Assembly (NCBI GenBank): GCA_018436095.1
Contig: JAHDMJ010000009.1
Span: 62,001 to 126,000, forward strand
DNA: 64,000 nucleotides
Reading direction: 5' to 3'
Source: Clostridia bacterium
Lineage (GTDB): Bacteria > Bacillota > Peptococcia > DRI-13 > UBA5745
The notes below the pieces were generated by a model. That model worked only from the letters and a program-made list of their open reading frames with translations, made no database searches and was not told where the DNA came from. Each line of letters opens with the position of its first letter. Position 1 is the first letter of the stretch. The position numbers and the translations under genes were made by a program. This document shows, in pieces, positions 18,801-25,308 of this stretch.

Positions 18801-19414
18801 GCCTTTCCCGGGAGGATGTAGAGGCTATGGAGGCTGCCAATGTACCGGAATGGTATATCGGCTCCTGCCAAAAAATCAAGTATCTCTTTCCCAAGGCTCA
18901 TGCCGTAGCTTATGTAACTATGGCCTTTCGCATAGCCTGGTTCAAAGTCTTTGAGCCTCTATGCTTTTATGCCGCCACTTTTTCTGTCCGGGGAGGGTTG
19001 GACGGCACCATCGCTGCCGGCGGCAGAGCCAGAATCGAGGAGGCCATGGCCGATATCCGGGCTAAACGGGAGCGTAAAGAAGCCAGCGCCCGGGATGAGG
19101 ATCTTTTCACCTCTTTGGAGTTGGCCAGGGAAATGGTGCTGAGGGGCTTTTCTTTTGCGCCGGTAAGCCTGGAAAAGTCCAGCGCCAATCGTTTTTTGGT
19201 AGAAGAAAATCAATTGCGTCTGCCTTTTAATGCTTTGCCGGGGCTGGGCTTGAATGCGGCTCAAAGCATAGTGGAGGGACGGGAGGAGAAGCCTTACCGT
19301 TCTAAGGAGGACTTACGCCGCCGGGGCAAAGTAGGCAAATCCTTATTGGAGGTGCTGCAGCAGCACGGAGCTTTGGCAGGCTTGCCGGAAAGCGACCAGC
19401 AAACCATCTTTTAA
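15842..19414 (+). CDS. polC: DNA polymerase III PolC, lacking the embedded exonuclease domain
   Basis: Gram-positive replicative polymerase. The 1190 residues show an N-terminal domain, an OB fold (about 155-230), a PHP domain starting VELHLHTKLSAMDAMSTPEE (about 253), a zinc finger (CPNPACKH...CPGCGTL, about 662-695), the catalytic acidic pair in PDIDLNFSGEYQ (about 716), and fingers, beta-binding and C-terminal regions. Canonical PolC is about 1400-1460 residues because a DnaQ-type 3'-5' exonuclease (DxETTG motif) interrupts the PHP domain. Here YGLEGYLIEGDGK (about 317) passes through a charged linker of about 35 residues straight into HIIILAKNAAGIKNLY (about 364), and no exonuclease motif is visible. 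The reading frame is uninterrupted. Proofreading must come from elsewhere, or this PolC is not the sole replicase. Confidence 0.95.
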   Translation: MVNHPWRNLLLSGKIPLPYEKRLEGLQIKEVVISQDKQTWEIAFLSSFSVTEEERSQILEILRHSFGRHFQYNLSIEEKDVAPDVGEMLKTVLSSPEIVPSTLADPEEEEELLNQRLKEKLNGTKDKKQGPCLILGRKISGSPRPLKEIREESMNTIIEGKAFRINDQRLLKAGTQLYDFDITDYTNSLKVKVFLDPKRQKSLKADWLKKNAWYRMKGSVKYDQFTKELAFFPDDIMEGDFNLRQDNAPEKRVELHLHTKLSAMDAMSTPEELISQAISWGHEAIAITDHGVVQAFPEAMKMAKVSKDKKPPIKIIYGLEGYLIEGDGKAYMEEARRPKKGVRGQKEELSEGELLDQAERQGSWHIIILAKNAAGIKNLYKLISLSHLDFFYKKPRIPRSELIRLREGLIIGSACEAGELFQQVLAGADESTLENTASFYDYLEIQPIKNNEYLLRNGRVADEESLRTLNRRILALGRRMGKPVVATGDVHFLQPEDEVFRRILQAGQGYKDADLQPPLYLRTTEEMLQEFDYLGEEEAYKVVVEATREVAAQVDYLNPIPGELQTPKLPGAKEEVERMVREKAAALYGDVLPDWIKERLEKEIKSITEYGYADLYYIAHKLVKYSNENGYVVGSRGSVGSSLVAFLTDITEVNPLAPHYRCPNPACKHVELGDASIYGCGADMPALNCPGCGTLLVKDGFNIPFEVFLGFEGDKVPDIDLNFSGEYQTQAQKYTEELFGRENVFKAGTISTVADKTAYGFVKNYFKDRSLVVREAEVERLVQGCAGVRRTTGQHPGGIVVLPKGDEITNYTPVQRPADDPNSEFVTTHFDYHAIDNCLVKLDILGHDDPTVIRLLVQMTGKDIREIYMDDPAVISLFQSPEALGIDKKESGIETGSLGVPEFGTSFVRGMLLDTKPATFSDLVRISGFSHGTDVWLGNAREILKENLGTMKEVIGCRDDIMITLIQAGLKPKHAFKIMEQVRKGKGLSREDVEAMEAANVPEWYIGSCQKIKYLFPKAHAVAYVTMAFRIAWFKVFEPLCFYAATFSVRGGLDGTIAAGGRARIEEAMADIRAKRERKEASARDEDLFTSLELAREMVLRGFSFAPVSLEKSSANRFLVEENQLRLPFNALPGLGLNAAQSIVEGREEKPYRSKEDLRRRGKVGKSLLEVLQQHGALAGLPESDQQTIF

Positions 19415-19451
19415 ATTTGATTTAACAAGCTTTCGTCAGTGAGCGGCAGTT

Positions 19452-19470
19452 GAGCAAAAAACGAGGTAGT
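19452..19470 (+). repeat. Solitary diverged CAAAA-core repeat copy
   Basis: GAGCAAAAAACGAGGTAGT resembles the CAAAA(A/T)(T/C)GA(A/G)GTTGTG variant of the interspersed family found at 23.8-24.1 kb. It lies in the gap between polC and the TetR gene. A single diverged copy is weak evidence. Confidence 0.35.
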
Positions 19471-19519
19471 GCAGCAACATTGTTGCGATACAAAATAAAT
19501 TTGAAGCTATCATATTACA

Positions 19520-19561
19520 GAGAAGCGCCGAACGGTACAGACAGACCGCTCGGCGTTTCTC
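19520..19561 (+). terminator. Large hairpin after polC
   Basis: GAGAAGCGCCGA (19520-19531) pairs with TCGGCGTTTCTC (19550-19561), 12 pairs including wobbles. No T run follows immediately, so it may terminate inefficiently or act as a barrier to decay. Confidence 0.5.
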
Positions 19562-19639
19562 ATGGGGGACTTTGGGTTTTTCTTTGCCGGCATACCGCTT
19601 GACGGCCTCGCCGTTTAGCGGAAATGCTCGAAAACTCCA

Positions 19640-19703
19640 TTGACATTACACGCAAGAAGCCATATAATCCATATGACTAATAATAAACCTTTAGTCATAT
19701 GGA
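19640..19703 (+). promoter_or_regulatory. Consensus promoter with perfect TetR-type operator
   Basis: TTGACA (19640-19645), 17-base spacer, TATAAT (19663-19668): both hexamers match consensus. Overlapping the -10 and covering the transcription start is a perfect inverted repeat, TCCATATGACTAA (19668-19680) and TTAGTCATATGGA (19691-19703), with a 10-base centre. This is the expected arrangement for autorepression by the TetR protein encoded next. Confidence 0.9.
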
Positions 19704-19717
19704 TGGGAGGTGTATAT

Positions 19718-20311
19718 ATGCCACGTTTCAGCGAACAAGAAAAGGAAATCATTAAAAATAGACTGTTTAAAGAAGGCCAGCGGTTGTTTACCGCTTATGG
19801 CATAAAAAAGGTTTCCATTGATGAATTGGTACAGGCTACCGGCATAGGAAAAGGTTCGTTCTACTCTTTTTACCCGAGTAAGGAACACCTCTTTATGGAA
19901 ATCGTAATTGACATACAAGATAAAATCTGGGTGGAAATGGATAGTTTTTTACAGGCTCACTCAATCTTGCCCCCACGGGAGTTAGTGAAGCGGACTTTTA
20001 TCTGGATGATTGAACAGTCTGAACGCTATCCGCTCATACGAAAGGTAGATGGAGAAACTACTGATTACCTTTTTCGGAAATTGCCAAAAGAAGTGGTGGA
20101 AGCACATACCCGCGATGATGGAGAGGAATTATTAAAACTACAAAAATACGGCGTTCATTTTACCTGTGATATTCCGATAGCCGCAAAAATAATGCAAACT
20201 GTTGCATTGAGTTTTTTTAATTTGTCACAAGAAGATGAAACTACTCGAATAACAATAATGAATACAATTCTTAACGGTGTGCTAAAAGAGATTGTGAGTG
20301 ATGAAAAATGA
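19718..20311 (+). CDS. TetR/AcrR family repressor of the adjacent ABC exporter
   Basis: A 197-residue TetR regulator. The N-terminal helix-turn-helix is typical: ITKER-like start, KKVSIDELVQATGIGKGSFY and SFYPSKEHLFMEIV (about residues 30-65); the rest is the helical ligand-binding domain. I chose ATG 19718, preceded by GGGAGGT, because an upstream in-frame start at 19640 would begin inside the -35 box and is impossible for this transcript. The stop overlaps the ATG of the ABC gene (ATGA), so regulator and transporter form one autoregulated operon. Base composition is more AT-rich than the flanking housekeeping genes. Confidence 0.9.
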   Translation: MPRFSEQEKEIIKNRLFKEGQRLFTAYGIKKVSIDELVQATGIGKGSFYSFYPSKEHLFMEIVIDIQDKIWVEMDSFLQAHSILPPRELVKRTFIWMIEQSERYPLIRKVDGETTDYLFRKLPKEVVEAHTRDDGEELLKLQKYGVHFTCDIPIAAKIMQTVALSFFNLSQEDETTRITIMNTILNGVLKEIVSDEK

Positions 20312-21162
20312 TAGAGGTAAAAGATGTATTCCTCAAATATCCCAACGTCTCGAAGGACACCATACAGGGCATTAGTTTTAACGTGAAGCCAGGAGAAATA
20401 TTCGGCTTTCTCGGTCCGTCGGGGGCCGGCAAAAGTACAATGCAAAAAATCTTAACGGGTGTTCTTCGTAATTATCGGGGAAGCGTCCGCGTGTTTGACA
20501 TCGAAGTAAAAAACAGAACAACTGACTATTACGAAAGGATAGGCGTTGACTTTGAATTTCCAAACTTCTACAACAAGTTTACCGCACTTGAAAACCTTAA
20601 CTACTTCGCGTCCCTGTATGCGGCAAAACCTACTGACCCTATGCAACTATTGGCAAAGGTCGGACTTGAAAATGAAGCCGATAAAAAGGTGGGCAGCTTT
20701 TCAAAAGGGATGAAAATGCGGCTCGGGTTTATACGCGCTCTTATCCATAATCCACAGTTGCTTTTATTGGATGAGCCCACAAGCGGACTCGATCCTGCCA
20801 ATGCGAGAATACTAAAAGATATGGTGCTTGAGCAGAAACAAATGGGTAAAACCGTAATACTGACGACCCACAACATGCACGATGCGGAAGAACTTTGTGA
20901 TCGTGTCGCATTTATTGTTGACGGAAAAATCAGGGCTCTTGATGCTCCCTATGCCTTGCGTGAAACAAGTACGAATACACAAGTCGGCTATCGGTATATT
21001 TCTGATGGAAAAGAGATAAGCGGTTCCTGTGCGCTTGCCGAACTTGGCGTGTCGTCGGAATTTCAAAGCGCATTGCGATTGGGAACATTAAAGAGTATAC
21101 ATTCAAAGGAGCGGACGCTAGAAGATGTATTTATAGAATTGACAGGCAGGTATTTACAATGA
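20308..21162 (+). CDS. ABC transporter ATP-binding protein
   Basis: Cytoplasmic ATPase of a drug- or lipid-type ABC-2 exporter. The Walker A motif is GPSGAGKST (about residues 34-42), the signature is SFSKGMKMRLGF in place of the usual LSGGQ, the Walker B is LLLLDEPTSGLDPA and the switch His is in ILTTHNMHDAEEL. A C-terminal extension of about 70 residues follows the nucleotide-binding domain. It is coupled by overlap to the TetR gene and to the first permease. Family similarity suggests export of a toxic compound sensed by the repressor; the substrate is unknown. Confidence 0.93.
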   Translation: MIEVKDVFLKYPNVSKDTIQGISFNVKPGEIFGFLGPSGAGKSTMQKILTGVLRNYRGSVRVFDIEVKNRTTDYYERIGVDFEFPNFYNKFTALENLNYFASLYAAKPTDPMQLLAKVGLENEADKKVGSFSKGMKMRLGFIRALIHNPQLLLLDEPTSGLDPANARILKDMVLEQKQMGKTVILTTHNMHDAEELCDRVAFIVDGKIRALDAPYALRETSTNTQVGYRYISDGKEISGSCALAELGVSSEFQSALRLGTLKSIHSKERTLEDVFIELTGRYLQ

Positions 21163-21860
21163 GGTACTTAACCGCACTTGTGAACGATATTCGGTATCAA
21201 ATGAAATATGGCTTCCATTTTCTCTATGCGTTTATCAGCGTGATTTATGTGGTGATTTTGCTTATATGTCCTTCGGAGTATCGCAAAATAGTTGCGTCTG
21301 TTATCATTCTGACTGACCCTGCTATGCTCGGAGCGTTTTTTATCGGCGGGATATGGCTTTTGGAAAAAGGCGAAGGCTTGCATAGCTTTTGGGTGATCTC
21401 ACCACTTAAGCCGGCAGAATATGTTTTATCTAAAGCTGTTTCACTGGCGATTATTTCAACATTGGCTGCTAATGCTATCGCATTTGCCGGATTGAGGGAA
21501 AATGTTAATTACTTATTATTGTCATTCGGCATATTTATTGGTGCTATGACCTTTACGCTTATAGGACTTTTACTGGCGTCTTATGCCTGTTCAGTCAATC
21601 ACTATATGCTGATTGCCACGTTGCCATTGACCGTTTTGCTGACGCCGCCCATTATTGCGGCCTTTAGCATTTCTGTTCCGCTGCTGGACTTAACACCAGG
21701 CATGGCCCTTTGGCGTATTATCAGTCATTCCATCGGACTATCGGATATGGCAAGTATTTGGCCGTTCATCTTTTTGCTTACATGGTTCAGTGTTGGTGTT
21801 GTTCTTGCAAGTAAACGGATTCCAATCGCCATGCAGATGGAGGGCGGTGAAAAGGTATGA
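21159..21860 (+). CDS. ABC-2 type permease, first subunit
   Basis: A 233-residue membrane protein with about six hydrophobic segments (for example FHFLYAFISVIYVVILLICP, MLGAFFIGGIWLLEKGEG, FLLTWFSVGVVLASKRIP). The segment between helices two and three (GEGLHSFWVISPLKPAEYVLSKA) resembles the cytoplasmic coupling region of ABC-2 exporters. It overlaps both neighbours by four bases and is probably one half of a heteromeric pore with the next gene. No substrate can be inferred. Confidence 0.85.
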   Translation: MRYLTALVNDIRYQMKYGFHFLYAFISVIYVVILLICPSEYRKIVASVIILTDPAMLGAFFIGGIWLLEKGEGLHSFWVISPLKPAEYVLSKAVSLAIISTLAANAIAFAGLRENVNYLLLSFGIFIGAMTFTLIGLLLASYACSVNHYMLIATLPLTVLLTPPIIAAFSISVPLLDLTPGMALWRIISHSIGLSDMASIWPFIFLLTWFSVGVVLASKRIPIAMQMEGGEKV

Positions 21861-22567
21861 AACAAACAATAAAGCTATTTCAAATCGGCCTACGACAAAT
21901 TATGCGGGATGGGATGCTATTGGCGCTTATCCCTGCCCCCGTAATAATTGGCTTGTTCTTCAAACTGGTAATCCCCTTTACTAATAATATAATAGAGGAA
22001 AAACTGTCATTTTCTTTGTTGCCTTGGTATGGCCTTGTTGATGGTTTTTTAATCTGCTTAACGCCAATGCTTACAGCTATGATAACGGCATTTCTATTAT
22101 TAGAAGAACGGGATGAAGGAATAAGTTCATTTTATCAGGTTACGCCCACCGCAGGTTATTCGTATATGGTTGCGCGCATAGGTTTTCCTATGGTGTGGGC
22201 TATTTTTATGACAAACATAATCGTACTTATTTGCGGTATTTCCGGGTTATCTGTAATAGCGGTATTGTGTTGTTCACTAATCAGTACTTTAATGGGGATT
22301 GCCCTTGCCATGATGGTCGTAACAATAGCGACAAACCGTGTGGAGGGGCTTGCCATTTCTAAGCTTATGGGGATAAGCTTATTGGGCCTTATGGCTATAT
22401 GGGTTACCCCTGCCCCTTATGATTATCTGACTGCATTCCTTCCATCTTTTTGGATTGGCAAAATTATTGCGGAGGGATTAATGCCATTTTCCTTAGTAAT
22501 GGCATTATCATTGTGCTTTATGTGGATTGTCATTTTCACGAGGAGGTTTCTAACCCGCTTTGCATGA
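21857..22567 (+). CDS. ABC-2 type permease, second subunit
   Basis: A 236-residue polytopic membrane protein with about six helices. EERDEGISSFYQVTPTAGYS is the counterpart of the coupling motif in the preceding permease, and the paired genes look like an ancient duplication. It overlaps the previous gene by four bases, and a hairpin terminator follows about 60 bases downstream, closing the four-gene cassette. Confidence 0.85.
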   Translation: MKQTIKLFQIGLRQIMRDGMLLALIPAPVIIGLFFKLVIPFTNNIIEEKLSFSLLPWYGLVDGFLICLTPMLTAMITAFLLLEERDEGISSFYQVTPTAGYSYMVARIGFPMVWAIFMTNIIVLICGISGLSVIAVLCCSLISTLMGIALAMMVVTIATNRVEGLAISKLMGISLLGLMAIWVTPAPYDYLTAFLPSFWIGKIIAEGLMPFSLVMALSLCFMWIVIFTRRFLTRFA

Positions 22568-22627
22568 TAATGTAAGATAATTTCATACGCAAGTATGGGA
22601 ATACCGACAGCGGGATTTGTCAGCGTC

Positions 22628-22648
22628 AGGTGGCGTTGCCGCCTTTTT
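22628..22648 (+). terminator. Terminator of the TetR-ABC operon
   Basis: AGGTGGC, loop GTT, GCCGCCT, then a run of T residues. Confidence 0.8.
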
Positions 22649-22683
22649 CATGAAATCGCTCTTTACTAAATGTTAACAAATTG

Positions 22684-22712
22684 TTGCATATTTTCATTGT
22701 ATGGGCTAAAAT
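22684..22712 (+). promoter_or_regulatory. Promoter of the metallo-hydrolase gene
   Basis: TTGCAT (22684-22689) and TAAAAT (22707-22712) with a 17-base spacer, about 70 bases before the chosen start. Confidence 0.65.
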
Positions 22713-22783
22713 AACGAGTGAACTGAATATATCCTTTCTGCTGAGACGTTATTGTAATGACTCTTTTATTGGAGCTGATGAAA

Positions 22784-23614
22784 ATGACTTTTAAAATCAC
22801 CTCTTTGGTGGAAAATACAAAATCCCAGGATTGTTATTTAAGTGAGCCGGGCCTATCTCTGCTCATTGAATGGCAGGGCAAAAGCTTCTTGATGGATACC
22901 GGCGCTTCCGAAGCCTTTTTGGATAACGCCGATACCATGGAGAAGGACCTTTCCAAGGTGGATTATGTGATTCTCAGCCATGGCCATAGTGATCACAGCG
23001 GCGGCTTGCGTACCTTATGCCGCAGTACCAGAAGAAAGTTCAGCCTGGTGCTGAGTCCCCATTTCTTTGATAAGAAGTTTATCCGGGATCAGGAATATCT
23101 GCGGTATATCGGCAATGATTTTGCCGAAGAGTTTTTGCAGATAGAAAATGTGGCCACGATTTTCCCCATGATCGATACGTTTTCTCTGCTTGACGGTGTT
23201 TACATTATTTCCGATATCGAGCGCATTACTGATGTTGAAAAAGAGCCTACGGATTTTATTGTGCTGCGGGGCGGGGAGTATGCGGAGGATCAATTTGCCG
23301 ACGAGCAGGTTCTGGTCTTTGATTTGCCCCAGGGATTAGTCATTGTGACCGGCTGCGGTCACAGCGGCATCATTAATATTTGCGAAACCGTAAAGAAAAG
23401 ACTGCAAAAACCGATTTACGCTATTGTGGGCGGATTGCATCTGAAGAGCAGCGGCAATGAACGTATCGAGCAGACGGCGGCATATATTCGGGAGCAGGGT
23501 ATCGCCAAGCTGGCTTTAGGCCACTGCACCGGTGAAAGAAGTATGGCCTGCCTGGAAGCTGCCGGTACAGAGATTCATTCCCTGGCTGCCGGTACAGTTT
23601 TGGAATTTGATTAA
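22784..23614 (+). CDS. Metallo-beta-lactamase fold hydrolase, dihydropterin phosphate synthase-like
   Basis: A 276-residue cytoplasmic MBL-fold protein. The metal-binding HxHxDH motif is SHGHSDHSGG (about residues 65-74); further ligands lie in VTGCGHSGIIN and IVGGLHL, and ALGHCTGE is near the end. This set resembles the archaeal-type 7,8-dihydropterin-6-methyl-4-(beta-D-ribofuranosyl)aminobenzene 5'-phosphate synthase group, which in bacteria is mostly of unknown role. The ATG at 22784 lies nine bases after GGAG. It has its own promoter and terminator and no functional partner nearby. Confidence 0.85.
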   Translation: MTFKITSLVENTKSQDCYLSEPGLSLLIEWQGKSFLMDTGASEAFLDNADTMEKDLSKVDYVILSHGHSDHSGGLRTLCRSTRRKFSLVLSPHFFDKKFIRDQEYLRYIGNDFAEEFLQIENVATIFPMIDTFSLLDGVYIISDIERITDVEKEPTDFIVLRGGEYAEDQFADEQVLVFDLPQGLVIVTGCGHSGIINICETVKKRLQKPIYAIVGGLHLKSSGNERIEQTAAYIREQGIAKLALGHCTGERSMACLEAAGTEIHSLAAGTVLEFD

Positions 23615-23644
23615 GGCATAGTCTAAGAGACAAAAAAGCAAAAC

Positions 23645-23701
23645 AAACCGCACCCCTTTGTCAGGCAGTAGGGAATACTGAAAACAGAGTGCGGTTTTTT
23701 C
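23645..23701 (+). terminator. Terminator after the metallo-hydrolase gene
   Basis: AAACCGCAC (23645-23653) pairs with GTGCGGTTT (23689-23697), followed by T residues. The loop is long (35 bases). Confidence 0.75.
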
Positions 23702-23783
23702 TTTGAAACGGGTACTGTAGACCTGTTAAACCAAAATCCCGGCATCGGTAAAGCCATGCGCTGATCCACCGGCCAGGGCTGCT

Positions 23784-24104
23784 GCTCAAAATTGCCGCTG
23801 GGGCAAAATTGCAAGTTTAGCGAGGCCGCTGAAAAAGTCACAGTCCGTATAGTGGCTAAAACCGGATTCACTGTTGCCAACTGCTCAAAAATCGAGGTTG
23901 TGTGGCGGCAAGCAGGGGATTTAACCGTTTTTCGGTTCCAGATGCACAAAAATCGAAGTTGTGTGACGGATTATAGGGCAGTTCTTCGTAATCTGAGCCA
24001 ATTTGAAGGAAATCGTGCAACACAACTTCGATTTTTGTGCACTCCACCCCTAATTTCAGCTCAAATCCGCTGAGGGCCGGATCACAAGTTCGATTTTTGA
24101 GCAG
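23784..24104. repeat. Interspersed CAAAA-core repeat cluster C (6 copies, nested inverted repeats)
   Basis: The 893-base gap 23615-24507 contains no credible gene. Forward copies lie at 23784-23796, 23801-23820, 23881-23902 and 23943-23964; inverted copies at 24020-24041 and 24083-24104. The inner pair (23943-23964 with 24020-24041) is a perfect 22-bp inverted repeat; the outer pair (23881-23902 with 24083-24104) matches at 20 of 22. Most copies here carry the variant core CAAAAATCGA(A/G)GTTGTG instead of CAAAATTGCAGGTTTGT. Transcribed, this would fold as one long nested stem. Confidence 0.8.
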
Positions 24105-24181
24105 AGGCCCGGTATTCATTTTACCTCAGACCGGTAGGCGGTAAGCACACAAAATTTACACATTTAATTCAGGATTTTTAT

Positions 24182-24430
24182 GTTATAATGAGACGATACG
24201 AAACTATCACTATTTCCTATGCCCTTGAAGCGTTCATCACTAGCCTCCGTCTCATTGAAACGCACAGAGGAAAGAGCCATTTCTACAATCGAAATGGTTC
24301 TGCTGAGGCGTTATAATGAGACGATACGAAACTATCACTATTTCCCTATGCCCTTGAAGCGTTCATCACTAGCTTCCGTCTCATTGAAACGCACAGAGGA
24401 AAGAACAATTTCTACAATCGAATGATATTT
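24182..24430 (+). repeat. Tandem hairpin-promoter repeat, two 128-base units
   Basis: Each unit begins with TATAAT (24184-24189; 24312-24317), has a core closed by AATGAGACG/CGTCTCATT (24187-24195 with 24248-24256; 24315-24323 with 24377-24385), then GAAACGCACAGAGGAAAGA, a second hairpin (24274-24283 with 24291-24300, ten pairs) and CTGAGGCGTTATAAT leading into the next unit. The second unit's last hairpin is degenerate. The cores of the two units are almost identical. The related array at 44.2 kb keeps both stems with different bases. It lies upstream of the envelope cluster and may supply promoters for it. Confidence 0.8.
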
Positions 24431-24507
24431 TAAATAAGCTGCTCCAGCATATTATATAATTGTCGGGATTACAATAAAGCAAAACAAAGAAAAACAGGAG
24501 CCGTTAA

Positions 24508-25296
24508 ATGGAGCATACTCTTTTTGCCTCAGGCATGACTATACACTATTTTGATACGGACCCCGCCAATGAGCAGGAGCGCCAGATCTTAATTTTTCTT
24601 CATGGTTGGGGGGCTTGCAAGGAAACATTTAGCCCGGTTATTGCGTCGTTAAAAGAAAAGTACCGCATTATCGCTCCCGATTTGCCGGGCTTCGGCAAAA
24701 CCGGAGAGCCGTCCCGGCCTTGGACAGTGGCGGACTATGCCGATTTTTTTCAGGAGTTTCTCAAAGTCCTGGGCCTTGAAAACCAGGCTTTTTCCGCCTG
24801 CGGCCACAGCCACGGCGGCAGGCTGCTGATCAAATGGGCGGCCCGCCGGCCCAAAGGCCTAAAACGCCTTATTCTGATTGACAGCGCCGGTATTAAGCCA
24901 AAAAGGAGCCTTGGTTGGTATATAAAAGTCTACCGTTATAAAATCGGCAAAAGGCTTATCCTGCTGCCGGGACTAAACAAGCTCCTGGCGCCTTTGCTGG
25001 CGGATAAGATAGCAAAAGCAGGATCCACCGATTACCAGCAGGCCTCGCCCTTGATGAAGAGGACCATGGTTCTGCAATTGGATGAGGATTTAAAACCCTG
25101 TTTGCCCCGGATCAAGGTTCCTACGCTGCTTTTTTGGGGGGAGGGGGACCGGGATACGCCTTTGGAACAGGGGCAATTGATGGAAAAAGAAATACCCAAT
25201 GCCGGCTTGGTGGTACTGTCGCCGGCGGGCCATTACTCTTATCTGGATCAGCTTCCTCAATTTTTAGGGGCCTTAGCCTACTTTATGGAACATTAG
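24508..25296 (+). CDS. Alpha/beta hydrolase
   Basis: A 262-residue cytoplasmic-looking serine hydrolase. The oxyanion region is FLHGWGACKETF, the nucleophile elbow is CGHSHGGRLL (Ser about residue 97), the acid is probably in LLFWGEGDRDTP and the catalytic His in SPAGHYSYLDQ. The substrate is unknown. It is followed after 12 bases by the membrane-anchored Mur ligase and leads a five-gene envelope cluster, so an ester- or amide-bearing cell-wall or lipid substrate is plausible but not shown. Confidence 0.88.
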   Translation: MEHTLFASGMTIHYFDTDPANEQERQILIFLHGWGACKETFSPVIASLKEKYRIIAPDLPGFGKTGEPSRPWTVADYADFFQEFLKVLGLENQAFSACGHSHGGRLLIKWAARRPKGLKRLILIDSAGIKPKRSLGWYIKVYRYKIGKRLILLPGLNKLLAPLLADKIAKAGSTDYQQASPLMKRTMVLQLDEDLKPCLPRIKVPTLLFWGEGDRDTPLEQGQLMEKEIPNAGLVVLSPAGHYSYLDQLPQFLGALAYFMEH

Positions 25297-25308
25297 GGAG
25301 GAGTCGCT

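Noticed and set aside
24219-24425. 68-codon frame with an internally duplicated peptide
   Set aside because: It arises only because the second tandem unit has one extra base, making the period 129 in that frame; it has no ribosome binding site, and the conserved features are stems, not codons.
24180-24430. CRISPR array, or Cas12a-like repeat from ATTTCTACAATC and GTTGAAAC
   Set aside because: Only two units per site, units contain promoters and long near-identical cores in place of unique spacers, and no cas genes are present in the window.
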